Assembly: GCA_036381615.1 (NCBI GenBank)
Contig: DASVCL010000085.1
Span: forward strand, 32,366-96,365
From: CALANV01 sp036381615
GTDB taxonomy: Bacteria > Pseudomonadota > Alphaproteobacteria > CACIAM-22H2
DNA: 64,000 nt
Direction: 5' to 3'
A program made the translations under genes and the position numbers. The number at the start of each line of letters is the position of its first letter. Position 1 is the stretch's first letter. This document shows, piece by piece, positions 16,506 through 24,652 of the stretch. A model generated the notes under the pieces. The model was given only the letters and a program-made list of their open reading frames with translations, had not been told where the DNA came from and ran no database searches.

Positions 16506-17399
16506 ATGAATCCCAAGCCGGCGTTCACGGCCAGCACCGTTCCGCGCGGCATCGCCTTGTACCTGGTGGCGCTTTTCATGTTCGCCTGCATGGATGCGCT
16601 CGCGAAGTATCTGACGCGGGACTATCACGTCGTCCAGGTCGCGTGGGCGCGCTATGTGTTTCACGCAGCCTTCCTGCTGATGCTGGTGCCGCGCTATGGA
16701 TTGCTGCGGCCGTTCCGGTCGGCGCGTCCCGGCTTTCAACTGCTGCGGGCAAGCCTGCTCATGGCCGTCACGCTCCTGTTCTTCACGGCGATCAGCTTCA
16801 TTCCGCTCGCCGATGCGGCGGCGATTTCGTTCGTGGCGCCGCTCATCGTCACCGCCCTCGCGTTCTTCGTGCTGAAAGAGCATGTCGGCGTGCGCCGCTG
16901 GTCCGCGATTTGCGCCGGCTTCGTCGGGTTGCTGATCGTCCTGCGGCCCGGTGCCGGCGTGATGCACTGGGCCGCGTTCATCGCGCTGGCAATGGCGACG
17001 CTGAACGCATGCTACCACCTCGCGACGCGCATGCTGGCGGGGGTCGACAGCCCGCAGACGACCATCTTCTACACCGGAACGATCGGCGCGCTCGGATTTT
17101 CCGCGCTTGCCCCATTCTTCTGGACCCAACCGGATGCGTTCGGCTGGGGCGCCATGATCGTGCTCGGCGTCATGGGCGGCCTCGGTCATTACCTGCTGAT
17201 CCATGCCTACAACGCCGCGCCCGCGTCGACATTGGCGCCCTACAGCTATTCCGGCATCGTCTGGGCCACCGTCCTCGGGTTCGTCGTGTTCGGAGACTTC
17301 CCCGATCTCTGGACGATCGTCGGCGCCACCATCATCGTCGCCAGCGGCATCTACGTCTTTTACCGCGAAGCCCATCTGAAGCGGACTAGGGGACTCTGA
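16506..17399 (+). CDS. DMT-family exporter with two EamA domains
   Basis: 297 residues and ten predicted membrane spans in two EamA repeats (about 14-145 and 160-290). Typical stretches are FMFACMDALAKYL, FIPLADAAAISFVAPL and the second-repeat APASTLAPYSYSGIVWA. This family exports amino acids, purines or other metabolites; the substrate is not readable. Start 16506 has weak GAAAG upstream. Confidence 0.85.
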   Translation: MNPKPAFTASTVPRGIALYLVALFMFACMDALAKYLTRDYHVVQVAWARYVFHAAFLLMLVPRYGLLRPFRSARPGFQLLRASLLMAVTLLFFTAISFIPLADAAAISFVAPLIVTALAFFVLKEHVGVRRWSAICAGFVGLLIVLRPGAGVMHWAAFIALAMATLNACYHLATRMLAGVDSPQTTIFYTGTIGALGFSALAPFFWTQPDAFGWGAMIVLGVMGGLGHYLLIHAYNAAPASTLAPYSYSGIVWATVLGFVVFGDFPDLWTIVGATIIVASGIYVFYREAHLKRTRGL

Positions 17400-17494
17400 C
17401 TGGGCGTCTCCCGGCCCGACAGGCGGCCAGCTACCGGACCCGGTCCTGTGGCGCGGACCGGCGCGCATCGCACCTGCCTCGCGAGTTTTCACCT

Positions 17495-17566
17495 GTCTCA
17501 TGAGTCTCGCCTGTCTCACGAGTCTCAGGCGTCTCACCCGTCGCAGACGTCTCATCCGTCTCGGCA
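17495..17566. repeat. Eight tandem 9-bp units, consensus GTCTCANNN
   Basis: Units start at 17495, 17504, 17513, 17522, 17531, 17540, 17549 and 17558. Six bases are nearly fixed (GTCTCA, or GTCTCG/GTCGCA) and three are free. Read on the other strand each unit is TGAGACNNN. Two further GTGAGAC copies, in the opposite orientation, lie at 17660 and 17684. It sits in the 372-bp gap between the DMT gene and the convergent UPF0016 gene. No gene covers it convincingly. Confidence 0.85.
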
Positions 17567-17717
17567 CGGTGTCACGCGCCGTCGGACTTATATGGAACAA
17601 TGGCTTACCGACGTTTTGTGAATGGCGATCACAGGCAGGGCGGGGCGAGCGGCAAAACCGTGAGACGACGGAAGCGCAAGACCGTGAGACAGTCGCATCC
17701 AGGCGGATCAGGGGCGC

Positions 17718-17762
17718 AAACAAAAGCGCCCGGCAGGGGTCCCCGCGCGAGCGCTTTTATCC
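17718..17762 (-). terminator. Rho-independent terminator after the UPF0016 gene
   Basis: On the minus strand AAAAGCGC (17758-17751) pairs with GCGCTTTT (17729-17722), followed by further T/G bases (TTTTGTTTG). It begins 13 bp past the UPF0016 stop. Because the arms carry A-runs and T-runs, it could also stop transcription from the plus side. Confidence 0.75.
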
Positions 17763-17771
17763 GGGCCCCAG

Positions 17772-18359
17772 TCAAGGCGAGAGGGAGCCGTTCGTCAACC
17801 CCGGGTCGATCAGCGCGATGAGACCCATGATCGCAAAGAGGGCCGCCGCACCAAGCCGGATCAGGTGGAGCGGCAGCCGTTTGGCGATGCCGTCGCCAAA
17901 GAGGACAACCGGCGCGTTCGCGACGAGCATGCCTGCCGTGGTGCCGATAACAACCGCCACCAGCGAATCGAAGCGGGCGGCCAGCACGATGGTTGCGATC
18001 TGCGTCTTGTCACCCATTTCCACCAGGAAAAAGTAGACGAGCGTCGCGACGAACGGGCCTGCGCGCTTCATTCGCGGCGTGTCGCCGGTATCCAGTTTGT
18101 CCGGGATCAGCGTCCAGATGGCGACGGCCAGAAACGACAGCCCAACCGCCCATCGCATGATCGCCGGGCCGGCGAGGTGGTCGATCCAGACGCCGGCGAG
18201 GGCCGCCGCCGCATGATTGGCCAGGGTCGCCAGCAGGATGCCGGCGATCACCGGGACCGGCTGTCGGTAGCGTGCGGCGAGCAGGAGTGCGAGGAGCTGT
18301 GTTTTGTCGCCGATTTCGGCAATGGCGACAGCGAACGTCGAGGAAAGGACGGCATCCAT
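17772..18359 (-). CDS. UPF0016/GDT1 (TMEM165)-family manganese exporter
   Basis: 195 residues and six predicted membrane spans in two mirrored halves, each with the family signature ExGDKT: Glu15 in AEIGDKTQ and Glu114 in VEMGDKTQ. These acidic clusters form the cation path; bacterial members such as Vibrio MneA export Mn2+. The gene is preceded by a yybP-ykoY riboswitch, which strongly supports a manganese role. It ends at a good terminator and is probably monocistronic. Confidence 0.92.
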   Translation of the reverse strand: MDAVLSSTFAVAIAEIGDKTQLLALLLAARYRQPVPVIAGILLATLANHAAAALAGVWIDHLAGPAIMRWAVGLSFLAVAIWTLIPDKLDTGDTPRMKRAGPFVATLVYFFLVEMGDKTQIATIVLAARFDSLVAVVIGTTAGMLVANAPVVLFGDGIAKRLPLHLIRLGAAALFAIMGLIALIDPGLTNGSLSP

Positions 18360-18429
18360 TCGGCAAGAAGGCGCGGCCGGGCGAGGGTTGAGCCAATGGC
18401 ACGAGCCCTACGCCCAGCCACGACGAAGG

Positions 18430-18560
18430 CCTTGTGCCAATGGTCTCGCCAGATCGATACGACCGCGCGCGCCATGGCCCGGAACGAGCCAAGTATGTTG
18501 ACGCGTGCCCCCTCGCACCCAAGCGGGGCGGAGGCGGCTACTCCCCAATGCTGGGCGGCT
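18430..18560 (-). promoter_or_regulatory. yybP-ykoY manganese riboswitch
   Basis: Read on the minus strand, the hallmark elements appear in order: GGGGAGTAGCC (18546-18536), GTCAACATACTTGG (18502-18489), and GCGAGACC closing the element (18449-18442). These are the conserved loop sequences that bind Mn2+ in E. coli mntP and alx leaders. Downstream, GGCAC...GTGCC can pair and may form the expression switch before the ATG at 18359. Boundaries are approximate. Confidence 0.88.
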
Positions 18561-18608
18561 TATAGCAGAGGTGCCGCGCGAAGTGGAGCGGCAGTTGATT
18601 GCCGTCGG

Positions 18609-19133
18609 TCACTGCCGGCGCAGCTTCGGGCGCTTCGACGAGATGATCCCGGAATTGATGCCACCCCAGGAGAGTTCGCCATGCAGGCGCCCGTACTCGA
18701 TCTTGGGGCAGCGGTTCATGACGACCTGCAGGCCCGCCGCCTCCGCCTGTGCGGCGGCCTCGTCGTTGCGCACGCCGAGCTGCATCCACACGACCTTGGC
18801 GCCGATCTCGATCGCCTCGGCGACGATCGGACCCGCGGCCTCGGACTTGCGGAAAATGTCGACCATGTCGATTTTCTCGGGAATTTCCTTGAGACTGGCG
18901 TAGATCTTTTCGCCGAGGATCGTCTCGCCGGCGGCGGTCGGATTGACGGGAATGACGCGATAGCCCTTCGCCTGAAGGTACTTCATCGCGAAATAACTGG
19001 GCCGGTTCCAGTTGGTGCTGGCGCCGACCATCGCGATCGTGCGGACACGACGCAGGATGTCGCGCAGATAGGCGTCCGTGTAGTTGTCGTGATCGACCGG
19101 CGGCGTCGTCCGGGGGGCGGTCATGTCGTTCAT
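18609..19133 (-). CDS. CoA-binding domain protein (YccU-like)
   Basis: 174 residues with a Rossmann-type CoA_binding_2 domain: TIAMVGASTNWNRPS (about 31-45), VIPVNPTAAGE, DMVDIFRKSEAAG and KVVWMQLGVRNDEA. MNRCPKIEYGRL near the C-terminus is typical of this family. Proteins of this type bind coenzyme A and may be involved in CoA-linked regulation. ATG 19133 is 4 nt after the crotonase stop, so the two genes form an operon. Confidence 0.88.
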   Translation of the reverse strand: MNDMTAPRTTPPVDHDNYTDAYLRDILRRVRTIAMVGASTNWNRPSYFAMKYLQAKGYRVIPVNPTAAGETILGEKIYASLKEIPEKIDMVDIFRKSEAAGPIVAEAIEIGAKVVWMQLGVRNDEAAAQAEAAGLQVVMNRCPKIEYGRLHGELSWGGINSGIISSKRPKLRRQ

Positions 19134-19137
19134 GGAG

Positions 19138-19950
19138 TCAGCAACCCTGCCATTTCGGTTGCGGTTGTTTGTTGATGAAGGCGTCGATGCCGAGCTCCGC
19201 ATCGCGCGCCAGCATGTTGCGCGTCATCACCTCGCTTGCATAGGCATAGGCTTGTTCGAGCCCGAGCTCGGCCTGCTTGTAGAACGCCTCCTTGCCGATG
19301 GCGAGCGTCAGCGGCGACTTGGAGGCGATCTGGCCTGCCAGAGCCAAAGTGGCGCGGTCGAGCTCCGCATCGTCGACGACGCGATTGACGAGGCCGAAGC
19401 TGCGCGCCGTTTCGGCGTCGATCAGATCGCCGGTAAGCAACATCTCCATCGCCGGCTTTCGCCCCACGGCACGTGACAGGGCCACCATCGGCGTGGAGCA
19501 GAACAGGCCGATATTGACGCCCGGAGTCGCGAACCTCGCGCTTCTGGCCGCAACGGCGAGATCGCATGTGGCGACAAGCTGACAGCCCGCGGCGGTGGCG
19601 ACGCCGTGAACCTTGGCAATGACCGGCTTCGGTAGCCGGGTAATGGTCATCATCAGGCGGCTGCACTGGGCGAACACTGCCTCATACGCCTGCCGGGTTG
19701 GGTTGGCGCGCAGCTCCTTCAAGTCGTGCCCGGAGCAAAATGCCGGGCCCGCGCCTTCGATGACGACGACCTTCACCGATCGATCGTCGTGAAGGCGGTC
19801 CAGGGCTCCCTGAAGGGCCGACATGAGGGCAGCCGACAGTGCGTTCCGCTGGGCAGGACGATTGAGGGTGAGAATCGCAACACCGTCCTGATCGCGTCGC
19901 AGAAGGACGTCGGGGTCTGTTGCCGGTGTAGATTGGGCGAGTGCGGTCAC
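19138..19950 (-). CDS. Enoyl-CoA hydratase/isomerase family protein
   Basis: 270 residues of the crotonase fold. Oxyanion-hole segments are FCSGHDLKEL (about 71) and HGVATAAGCQL (about 115). The second position, where classical hydratases carry catalytic Glu, reads GVNIGLFCSTP, as in ECHDC3-like members; activity may therefore differ from classical hydration. It is co-transcribed with the CoA-binding protein gene. Confidence 0.85.
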   Translation of the reverse strand: MTALAQSTPATDPDVLLRRDQDGVAILTLNRPAQRNALSAALMSALQGALDRLHDDRSVKVVVIEGAGPAFCSGHDLKELRANPTRQAYEAVFAQCSRLMMTITRLPKPVIAKVHGVATAAGCQLVATCDLAVAARSARFATPGVNIGLFCSTPMVALSRAVGRKPAMEMLLTGDLIDAETARSFGLVNRVVDDAELDRATLALAGQIASKSPLTLAIGKEAFYKQAELGLEQAYAYASEVMTRNMLARDAELGIDAFINKQPQPKWQGC

Positions 19951-20091
19951 GGTCTCGGGGCTCCGTTCAAACCAGAATGCAAACGACGGGACTCGCTACT
20001 GAACATGGTTGACCGCGCCGCGCAAGGCAATCGCCCGAGCGACGCGCCGCCATTTTAGCGAGCGCCGGAGTGGAACGAAACCGAACGTCCG

Positions 20092-20259
20092 TCACAAGGC
20101 GACGCGTCGCGACGGCAGGCCGATAGCACCCGCTTTGCCGATCTCGTCGAGGAAGGGAACAACCTTGAGAGCGTACGGCGTGACGCCGGGCGGCGCGAGC
20201 ATGGCATGCACCTGGCCGCGATGGTGGATCCGACGATCGAATGGTGTCACCGGGGCGTG
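20092..20259 (-). pseudogene. Remnant of a DinB-family protein (C-terminal piece)
   Basis: On the minus strand 55 codons run to a stop at 20092 and begin with TPFDRRIHHRGQVHAML, the characteristic last metal-binding segment of DinB-family four-helix proteins (His-x3-Gln-x-His). The N-terminal two thirds is absent: immediately upstream the frame runs into the neighbouring crotonase gene. There is no plausible start codon. The rest of the 370-bp gap (19951-20320) shows nothing else. Confidence 0.6.
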
Positions 20260-20320
20260 ACTGACACGCGCTTCTTTGTCGCCGCTCTCGATGATACGAC
20301 CGGTCGGCCGGACGGTATCT

Positions 20321-21154
20321 TCAGATGTCCCGGTAGTCGCCGTGCCGGCCCTTTCCGGCGGCGAACCGACCGGCACCGGCAATGCCTTCGTTCCGCAGGC
20401 ATGACATGCCGTTCCAGTATTCCTGCCGCATCGCCTCGCGGAGGGGCATGCCCCAGGCGCGGTGGACCGAGTTTCGGTCCGCCAGCATGCATTCCCGGGG
20501 AAAGCGGGCAATCTCGTGGGCCAGGGCCTCGGCGGCCTCGCGCGATTTGCCCGTTGGCACGACACGTTCGCACATGCCGATTCGCAGCGCTTCGTCCGCC
20601 GGAACCTTGCGGCCGGTCAGGATGATGTCCAGGGCGCGACCCTGGCCGACGAGGCGCGGCAGGCGCACGGTGCCGCCGTCGATCAGCGGCACGCCCCAGC
20701 GCCGACAGTAGACGCCGAAATAGGCGTCCTCCTCCATTACGCGCAGGTCGCACCACAGGGCGAGTTCCATGCCGCCGGCCACGGCAGGGCCGGCGACAGC
20801 CGCAATGACCGGCTTCGAGAGCTGGAGCCGCGACGGCCCCAGCGGGCCCGGCGGGAGTTCGCCGTTTCCGGTTTCCTGGAATTTGAGGTCCTCCATCCAG
20901 GCCTCGCCGCCGCTCTGCGACAAGGCCTTCAGGTCGCCGCCGGCACAGAACGCGCCGCCCTTTCCCCAGAACACGGCAACGACCGCTTCGGGATCCTGTT
21001 CGAACGCCAGGAACGCCTCGACCAGCTTGCGCCCAGTCGCCGGATCAACTGCATTCCGTACCTCCGGCCGGTTCAGGATTACGGTCGTAACTGGACCATT
21101 CTTTTCAACCAGAACCGTATCTTCCCGGCTTATCGTCGCGGTTGAATTGGACAT
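20321..21154 (-). CDS. Enoyl-CoA hydratase/isomerase family protein (crotonase)
   Basis: 277 residues. Crotonase fold with FCAGGDLKALS (about 70-80) and GPAVAGGMELALWCDLR (about 124-140) forming the oxyanion hole. The second acidic position is in YCRRWGVPLIDGG. It lies 11 nt downstream of a TetR gene on the same strand, so it is probably autoregulated together with that repressor. Substrate is unknown. Confidence 0.87.
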   Translation of the reverse strand: MSNSTATISREDTVLVEKNGPVTTVILNRPEVRNAVDPATGRKLVEAFLAFEQDPEAVVAVFWGKGGAFCAGGDLKALSQSGGEAWMEDLKFQETGNGELPPGPLGPSRLQLSKPVIAAVAGPAVAGGMELALWCDLRVMEEDAYFGVYCRRWGVPLIDGGTVRLPRLVGQGRALDIILTGRKVPADEALRIGMCERVVPTGKSREAAEALAHEIARFPRECMLADRNSVHRAWGMPLREAMRQEYWNGMSCLRNEGIAGAGRFAAGKGRHGDYRDI

Positions 21155-21165
21155 TTTTTCCTCCC

Positions 21166-21879
21166 TTAAAGTTTTATCTCAGGTGTCGTTCGTGCAGCTT
21201 GATAGCCGTCCCAGGAATTCAGCTTAAGACGTTGAACAAGCGTATCGATGTAGTGATCGATGAGGGGTTCCGGCGAGCTGTCGAGCGTTTTCAGGCGCCC
21301 GGTGTTGGCCATCAGCAGCACGCCCGCGATGTGGCACATGGTTGCGACGGTTTCGCGGTGCGCGGCTTCGGACGTAAGGCGGCCGAGCCGTACGAGGGCG
21401 TGTCGAATCTTCAGAAGCACGGCAATGAGCCGGCTGTTGAGCATACGGTCGAGGTCGGGCGTCAAACCCCGGGGCCTTAGACCCTGGAATAGATAAAAGC
21501 CGAGATCGAGCTCCTGAGGATGGGCGCGGTAGTAGTCGAAGAAGGCGCGAATCATGCGCCGGACGCGCATCTCGTCGCTCGATGCGGCGGTGCCCGCGGC
21601 TTCAACGGCAATTCGCAGCGCGAGCAGCGATCCGGCCAGGATGTCGGCATAGATGGCCTCTTTGGTCGGGTAATAGGCGTAGACCGCGCCCGGCGTATAC
21701 CCGGCGGCCTGCGCGATGGCCCGGAGGGTCGCGCCTTCAAGGCCTTGGGATGCAAAGATTTCCCGCGCGGCGTTCAGGATCGTCTGCCGCTTGAAGTCGC
21801 GGATGGCGCCACGGCGCGCGTCGGTCGCGGGGCCGGGGCGCTCTCCGGCTGGGCTGGGCGTGGCCCTAGGCATATCCAT
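21166..21879 (-). CDS. TetR-family transcriptional regulator
   Basis: 237 residues. The N-terminal helix-turn-helix (about 30-76) shows TILNAAREIFASQGLEGATL and GYTPGAVYAYYPTKEAIYAD; the C-terminal part is the ligand domain. Downstream is a crotonase gene (11 nt) and upstream, divergent, a thioesterase gene, so an acyl-CoA or fatty-acid-like effector is plausible. A 16-bp inverted repeat in the intergenic region is the likely operator. The start could also be the ATG two codons further in. Confidence 0.9.
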   Translation of the reverse strand: MDMPRATPSPAGERPGPATDARRGAIRDFKRQTILNAAREIFASQGLEGATLRAIAQAAGYTPGAVYAYYPTKEAIYADILAGSLLALRIAVEAAGTAASSDEMRVRRMIRAFFDYYRAHPQELDLGFYLFQGLRPRGLTPDLDRMLNSRLIAVLLKIRHALVRLGRLTSEAAHRETVATMCHIAGVLLMANTGRLKTLDSSPEPLIDHYIDTLVQRLKLNSWDGYQAARTTPEIKL

Positions 21880-21891
21880 ATGCTATACGCC

Positions 21892-21907
21892 GTTCAGAAA
21901 TATGAAC
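21892..21907. promoter_or_regulatory. Candidate TetR operator, GTTCA-N6-TGAAC
   Basis: A perfect inverted repeat, GTTCA at 21892-21896 and TGAAC at 21903-21907, lies 12 bp upstream of the TetR start codon in the 93-bp divergent intergenic region. Position and symmetry fit a self-regulating TetR repressor also controlling the divergent thioesterase gene. Binding is inferred. Confidence 0.5.
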
Positions 21908-21972
21908 AGCCGTCAAAATAACCGGCAAATCAACACAGAGGGAAACCGGCGGAAGCGGGGGTGAGGGGAACC

Positions 21973-22434
21973 ATGTCACGGATTTCGATCGCGGATTTCG
22001 TCACGACAACACGCCGGACGACGCCCCTTGCGGCCGTGTTCGGCCTCGAGGTCGAGGCGCTCGAGATGGGCAAGGCCGAGGTGCGACTGCCGTTTCGGGC
22101 GGAGTTCGTCCGGGCCGGCGGGACGGTGAGCGGGCCGGCAATGATGGCATTGGCCGATTACGCGCTCTATGCGGTGGTGATGAGCGTCGCGGAGAACGGC
22201 GAAGACGCGGTGACGTCGAACCTCACCGTGAATTTCCTGCGCCGACCCAAGCCCGCCGACGTGGTGGCGAAAGCGCGTCTCATCCGCGCAGGGCGGCGGC
22301 TCGTCTATGGCGAGGTTTTCATCTACTCGGAAGGCGACGCGCAACCCGTCGCGCACGCAACGGGAACCTATGCGATTCCGGACGGCCGCAGCGTACGTGA
22401 AGACGGCAGAGAAATCGCTGGATCAGAAGCTTAG
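21973..22434 (+). CDS. PaaI-type hotdog-fold thioesterase
   Basis: 153 residues of the hotdog fold. Characteristic are GGTVSGPAMMALADYALYAVV (about 49-69), with the acidic Asp of the active-site helix, and SNLTVNFLRRPKPAD. It probably hydrolyses short or aromatic acyl-CoA thioesters in the cytosol. ATG 21973 has GAGGGGAA in front. Divergent from the TetR-crotonase pair. Confidence 0.85.
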   Translation: MSRISIADFVTTTRRTTPLAAVFGLEVEALEMGKAEVRLPFRAEFVRAGGTVSGPAMMALADYALYAVVMSVAENGEDAVTSNLTVNFLRRPKPADVVAKARLIRAGRRLVYGEVFIYSEGDAQPVAHATGTYAIPDGRSVREDGREIAGSEA

Positions 22435-22491
22435 GGTGCGGCAATATAATACCGCAGCCTTAAACAAATGGTTTTCAGGGGCGTTTCGCTG

Positions 22492-22520
22492 TTGACACGG
22501 AGGCAGCGCGACGCGATATT
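22492..22520 (+). promoter_or_regulatory. Candidate promoter of rplM-rpsI
   Basis: TTGACA at 22492-22497 is followed after 17 nt by GATATT at 22515-22520, about 100 bp before the rplM start. The -35 box is perfect; the -10 is weak. The remaining leader may carry autoregulatory structure, but none is obvious by eye. Confidence 0.45.
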
Positions 22521-22616
22521 CCGCGGCCTTCGACGGGGCTGCGGTCGTACGTGCCTCGCCGGCGGCGCCAACCGCCAGAGGCGCCCCGACACAACGCAAA
22601 GCTTTCGGTAGTGATT

Positions 22617-23090
22617 ATGAAAACCGTTTCCATCACGCCTGCCGAGGCGGCAAAGGCGAAGAAGTGGGTCCTGATCGATGCGGAGGGCGTCGTGCTGGGC
22701 CGTCTTGCTTCCATCGTCGCCGCGCGACTCAAGGGCAAGCACAAGCCGACGTTCACCCCGCATGTCGACTGCGGCGACAACGTCATCGTCATCAACGCCG
22801 AAAAGGTACGCATCACCGGCCGCAAGGCGACTGACAGCGTCTTTTACTGGCATACCGGCTATCCGGGCGGCGTGAAGAAGCGCACCCCGCAGCAGTTGCT
22901 GACGGGCAAGCACCCGGAGCGGGTGATCGAGAACGCCGTGCGGCGCATGATGAAAAAGGACAGCCCGCTCGCACGCCGGCAATTGACCAACCTCAAGGTC
23001 TATCGTGGCCCCGAGCATCCGCATGCGGCGCAGAACCCGACGGTTCTCGACCTCGCGAAGCTCAACGCCAAGAACAAGCGGAGCGCCTGA
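22617..23090 (+). CDS. rplM: 50S ribosomal protein L13
   Basis: 157 residues, normal length. Core stretches are WVLIDAEGVVLGRLAS, KHKPTFTPHVDCGDNVIVIN, YWHTGYPGG and GPEHPHAAQNP. The ATG at 22617 was chosen because homology begins there; the frame upstream is open but not conserved. It is followed after 2 nt by rpsI, the usual pairing. Confidence 0.97.
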   Translation: MKTVSITPAEAAKAKKWVLIDAEGVVLGRLASIVAARLKGKHKPTFTPHVDCGDNVIVINAEKVRITGRKATDSVFYWHTGYPGGVKKRTPQQLLTGKHPERVIENAVRRMMKKDSPLARRQLTNLKVYRGPEHPHAAQNPTVLDLAKLNAKNKRSA

Positions 23091-23092
23091 AC

Positions 23093-23602
23093 ATGGCGGA
23101 GAACAAGTCTCCCGTCACCACGACCCGTACACTCGCCGATCTGGCGATGGCCACGGCGGCGGCCAACATCGCTGCGCAGCAGACGCGCGAACTGCCCGAA
23201 CCGAAGCGCGACGCGCAGGGTCGTTCCTATGCGACCGGCAAGCGCAAGAACGCGGTGGCGCGCGTGTGGATCAAGCCCGGCTCGGGCAAGATCGTGATCA
23301 ATGGCCGTGAGGGGCACGTGTATTTTGCCCGCCCGGCGCTACGCATGATCATCCAGCAGCCGTTCGTGACGGCCAATCGCGTCGGACAGTTCGACGTGTG
23401 GGCGACGGTGACCGGTGGTGGCCTTTCCGGCCAGGCCGGCGCGGTCCGCCATGGCATCAGCAAAGCCCTGACGTATTACGAGCCGGAATTGCGGCCATCG
23501 CTCAAGGCCGGCGGCTTCCTGACGCGCGACGCGCGTGTCGTCGAGCGCAAGAAATACGGTCGGGCCAAGGCGCGACGCAGCTTCCAGTTCTCGAAGCGCT
23601 GA
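23093..23602 (+). CDS. rpsI: 30S ribosomal protein S9
   Basis: 169 residues. The first roughly 40 residues form an Ala/Thr-rich extension typical of alphaproteobacterial S9. The S9 domain has SYATGKRKNAVARVWIKPG, GGGLSGQAGAVRHGI, and ends in KKYGRAKARRSFQFSKR, the tail that reaches the decoding site. Its ATG is 2 nt after the rplM stop. Confidence 0.97.
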   Translation: MAENKSPVTTTRTLADLAMATAAANIAAQQTRELPEPKRDAQGRSYATGKRKNAVARVWIKPGSGKIVINGREGHVYFARPALRMIIQQPFVTANRVGQFDVWATVTGGGLSGQAGAVRHGISKALTYYEPELRPSLKAGGFLTRDARVVERKKYGRAKARRSFQFSKR

Positions 23603-23640
23603 TCGCGTCCGCGATCGGCCCCGCCGAGGGGCGCACGTAC

Positions 23641-23677
23641 GAAGGGGCGTTCCTCGCTGGAGCGCCCCTTCGATTTT
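23641..23677 (+). terminator. Rho-independent terminator after rpsI
   Basis: GAAGGGGCG (23641-23649) pairs perfectly with CGCCCCTTC (23663-23671) and is followed by GATTTTGG. It ends the rplM-rpsI unit before argC. Confidence 0.75.
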
Positions 23678-23710
23678 GGACTAAGCTGTTCGCCCTTGAG
23701 GATTTGATCC

Positions 23711-24652
23711 ATGGACAGCATCACCACACTGACCCGCACCGTATTCATCGACGGCGAAGCCGGCACGACGGGGCTCGGCATCCGCCAGCGGCTCGAGGCG
23801 TTGTCCGGCATCACGCTCAAAAGCATCGCGCCCGAGCATCGCAAGGATCCGGCCGCGCGTCGCGACATCATGGCCGAGGTCGATCTGGTGGTGCTGTGCC
23901 TGCCGGACGATGCCGCGCGCGAAGCCGTCGCAATGATCGATGCCTTGGGCGACAAAGGGCCGCGCATCGTCGACGCCAGCACCGCCCATCGCGTCGCGCC
24001 GGGCTGGGTCTACGGATTTCCGGAACTGGATGCGGGCCAGGCGCAGGCGATCCGCACCGCGCGGCGCGTGGCAAATCCGGGCTGCTATCCGACAGGCGCG
24101 ATCGCGCTGCTGCGGCCGCTGGTCGACGCGGGTTTGATGCCGCCCGATTATCCGGTGACGATCAATGCGGTCAGCGGCTATTCCGGCGGCGGCCGCAGCA
24201 TGATCGAGGCCTATGAGTCCGGGCGCGCGCCGGCGTTCGAACTCTATGGTCTTGGCCTCGAGCACAAGCATCTGCCGGAGCTGCAGCTGTATTCCGGCCT
24301 GACACGCCGTCCGATCTTCGTGCCCTCTGTCGGCAATTTCCGTCAGGGCATGCTGGTGAGCGTGCCGCTGCATCTCGACACGCTGCCGGGCCGGCCGACG
24401 GCGGCCGATCTTCAGGCGGCGCTTGCCGCGCGCTATGCAGGCAGCCGGCTCGTACAGGTGGTGCCGGTGGAGGGGGGAGATGCCGGCCGGATCGAGCCCG
24501 AGGCCCTCAACGGAACCGACCGGCTGGAACTGCGTGTCTACGCCAACGAGAAGCGGCGCCAAGCCGTCCTGGTGGCGCGGCTCGACAACCTTGGCAAGGG
24601 CGCATCGGGCGCGGCGGTGCAGAACATCGCACTCATGCTCGGGCTCTCATGA
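23711..24652 (+). CDS. argC: N-acetyl-gamma-glutamyl-phosphate reductase
   Basis: 313 residues, the short (type 2) ArgC. Reduces N-acetylglutamyl phosphate to the semialdehyde in arginine synthesis, using NADPH. The N-terminal FIDGEAGTTGLGIRQRL binds the cofactor; catalytic Cys125 is in VANPGCYPTGA, and the C-terminal LDNLGKGASGAAVQN is typical. Its position behind rplM-rpsI is the usual alphaproteobacterial order. The stop overlaps the next ATG by 4 nt. Confidence 0.95.
   Translation: MDSITTLTRTVFIDGEAGTTGLGIRQRLEALSGITLKSIAPEHRKDPAARRDIMAEVDLVVLCLPDDAAREAVAMIDALGDKGPRIVDASTAHRVAPGWVYGFPELDAGQAQAIRTARRVANPGCYPTGAIALLRPLVDAGLMPPDYPVTINAVSGYSGGGRSMIEAYESGRAPAFELYGLGLEHKHLPELQLYSGLTRRPIFVPSVGNFRQGMLVSVPLHLDTLPGRPTAADLQAALAARYAGSRLVQVVPVEGGDAGRIEPEALNGTDRLELRVYANEKRRQAVLVARLDNLGKGASGAAVQNIALMLGLS

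Noticed and set aside
17495..17566. CRISPR array
   Set aside because: Repeat period is 9 bp with 3 variable bases; no spacer-length units and no cas genes in the window.
17600..17821. Plus-strand Arg/Lys-rich frame of 73 codons before the UPF0016 terminator
   Set aside because: No ribosome site, runs through a terminator hairpin and into the antisense of the exporter gene.
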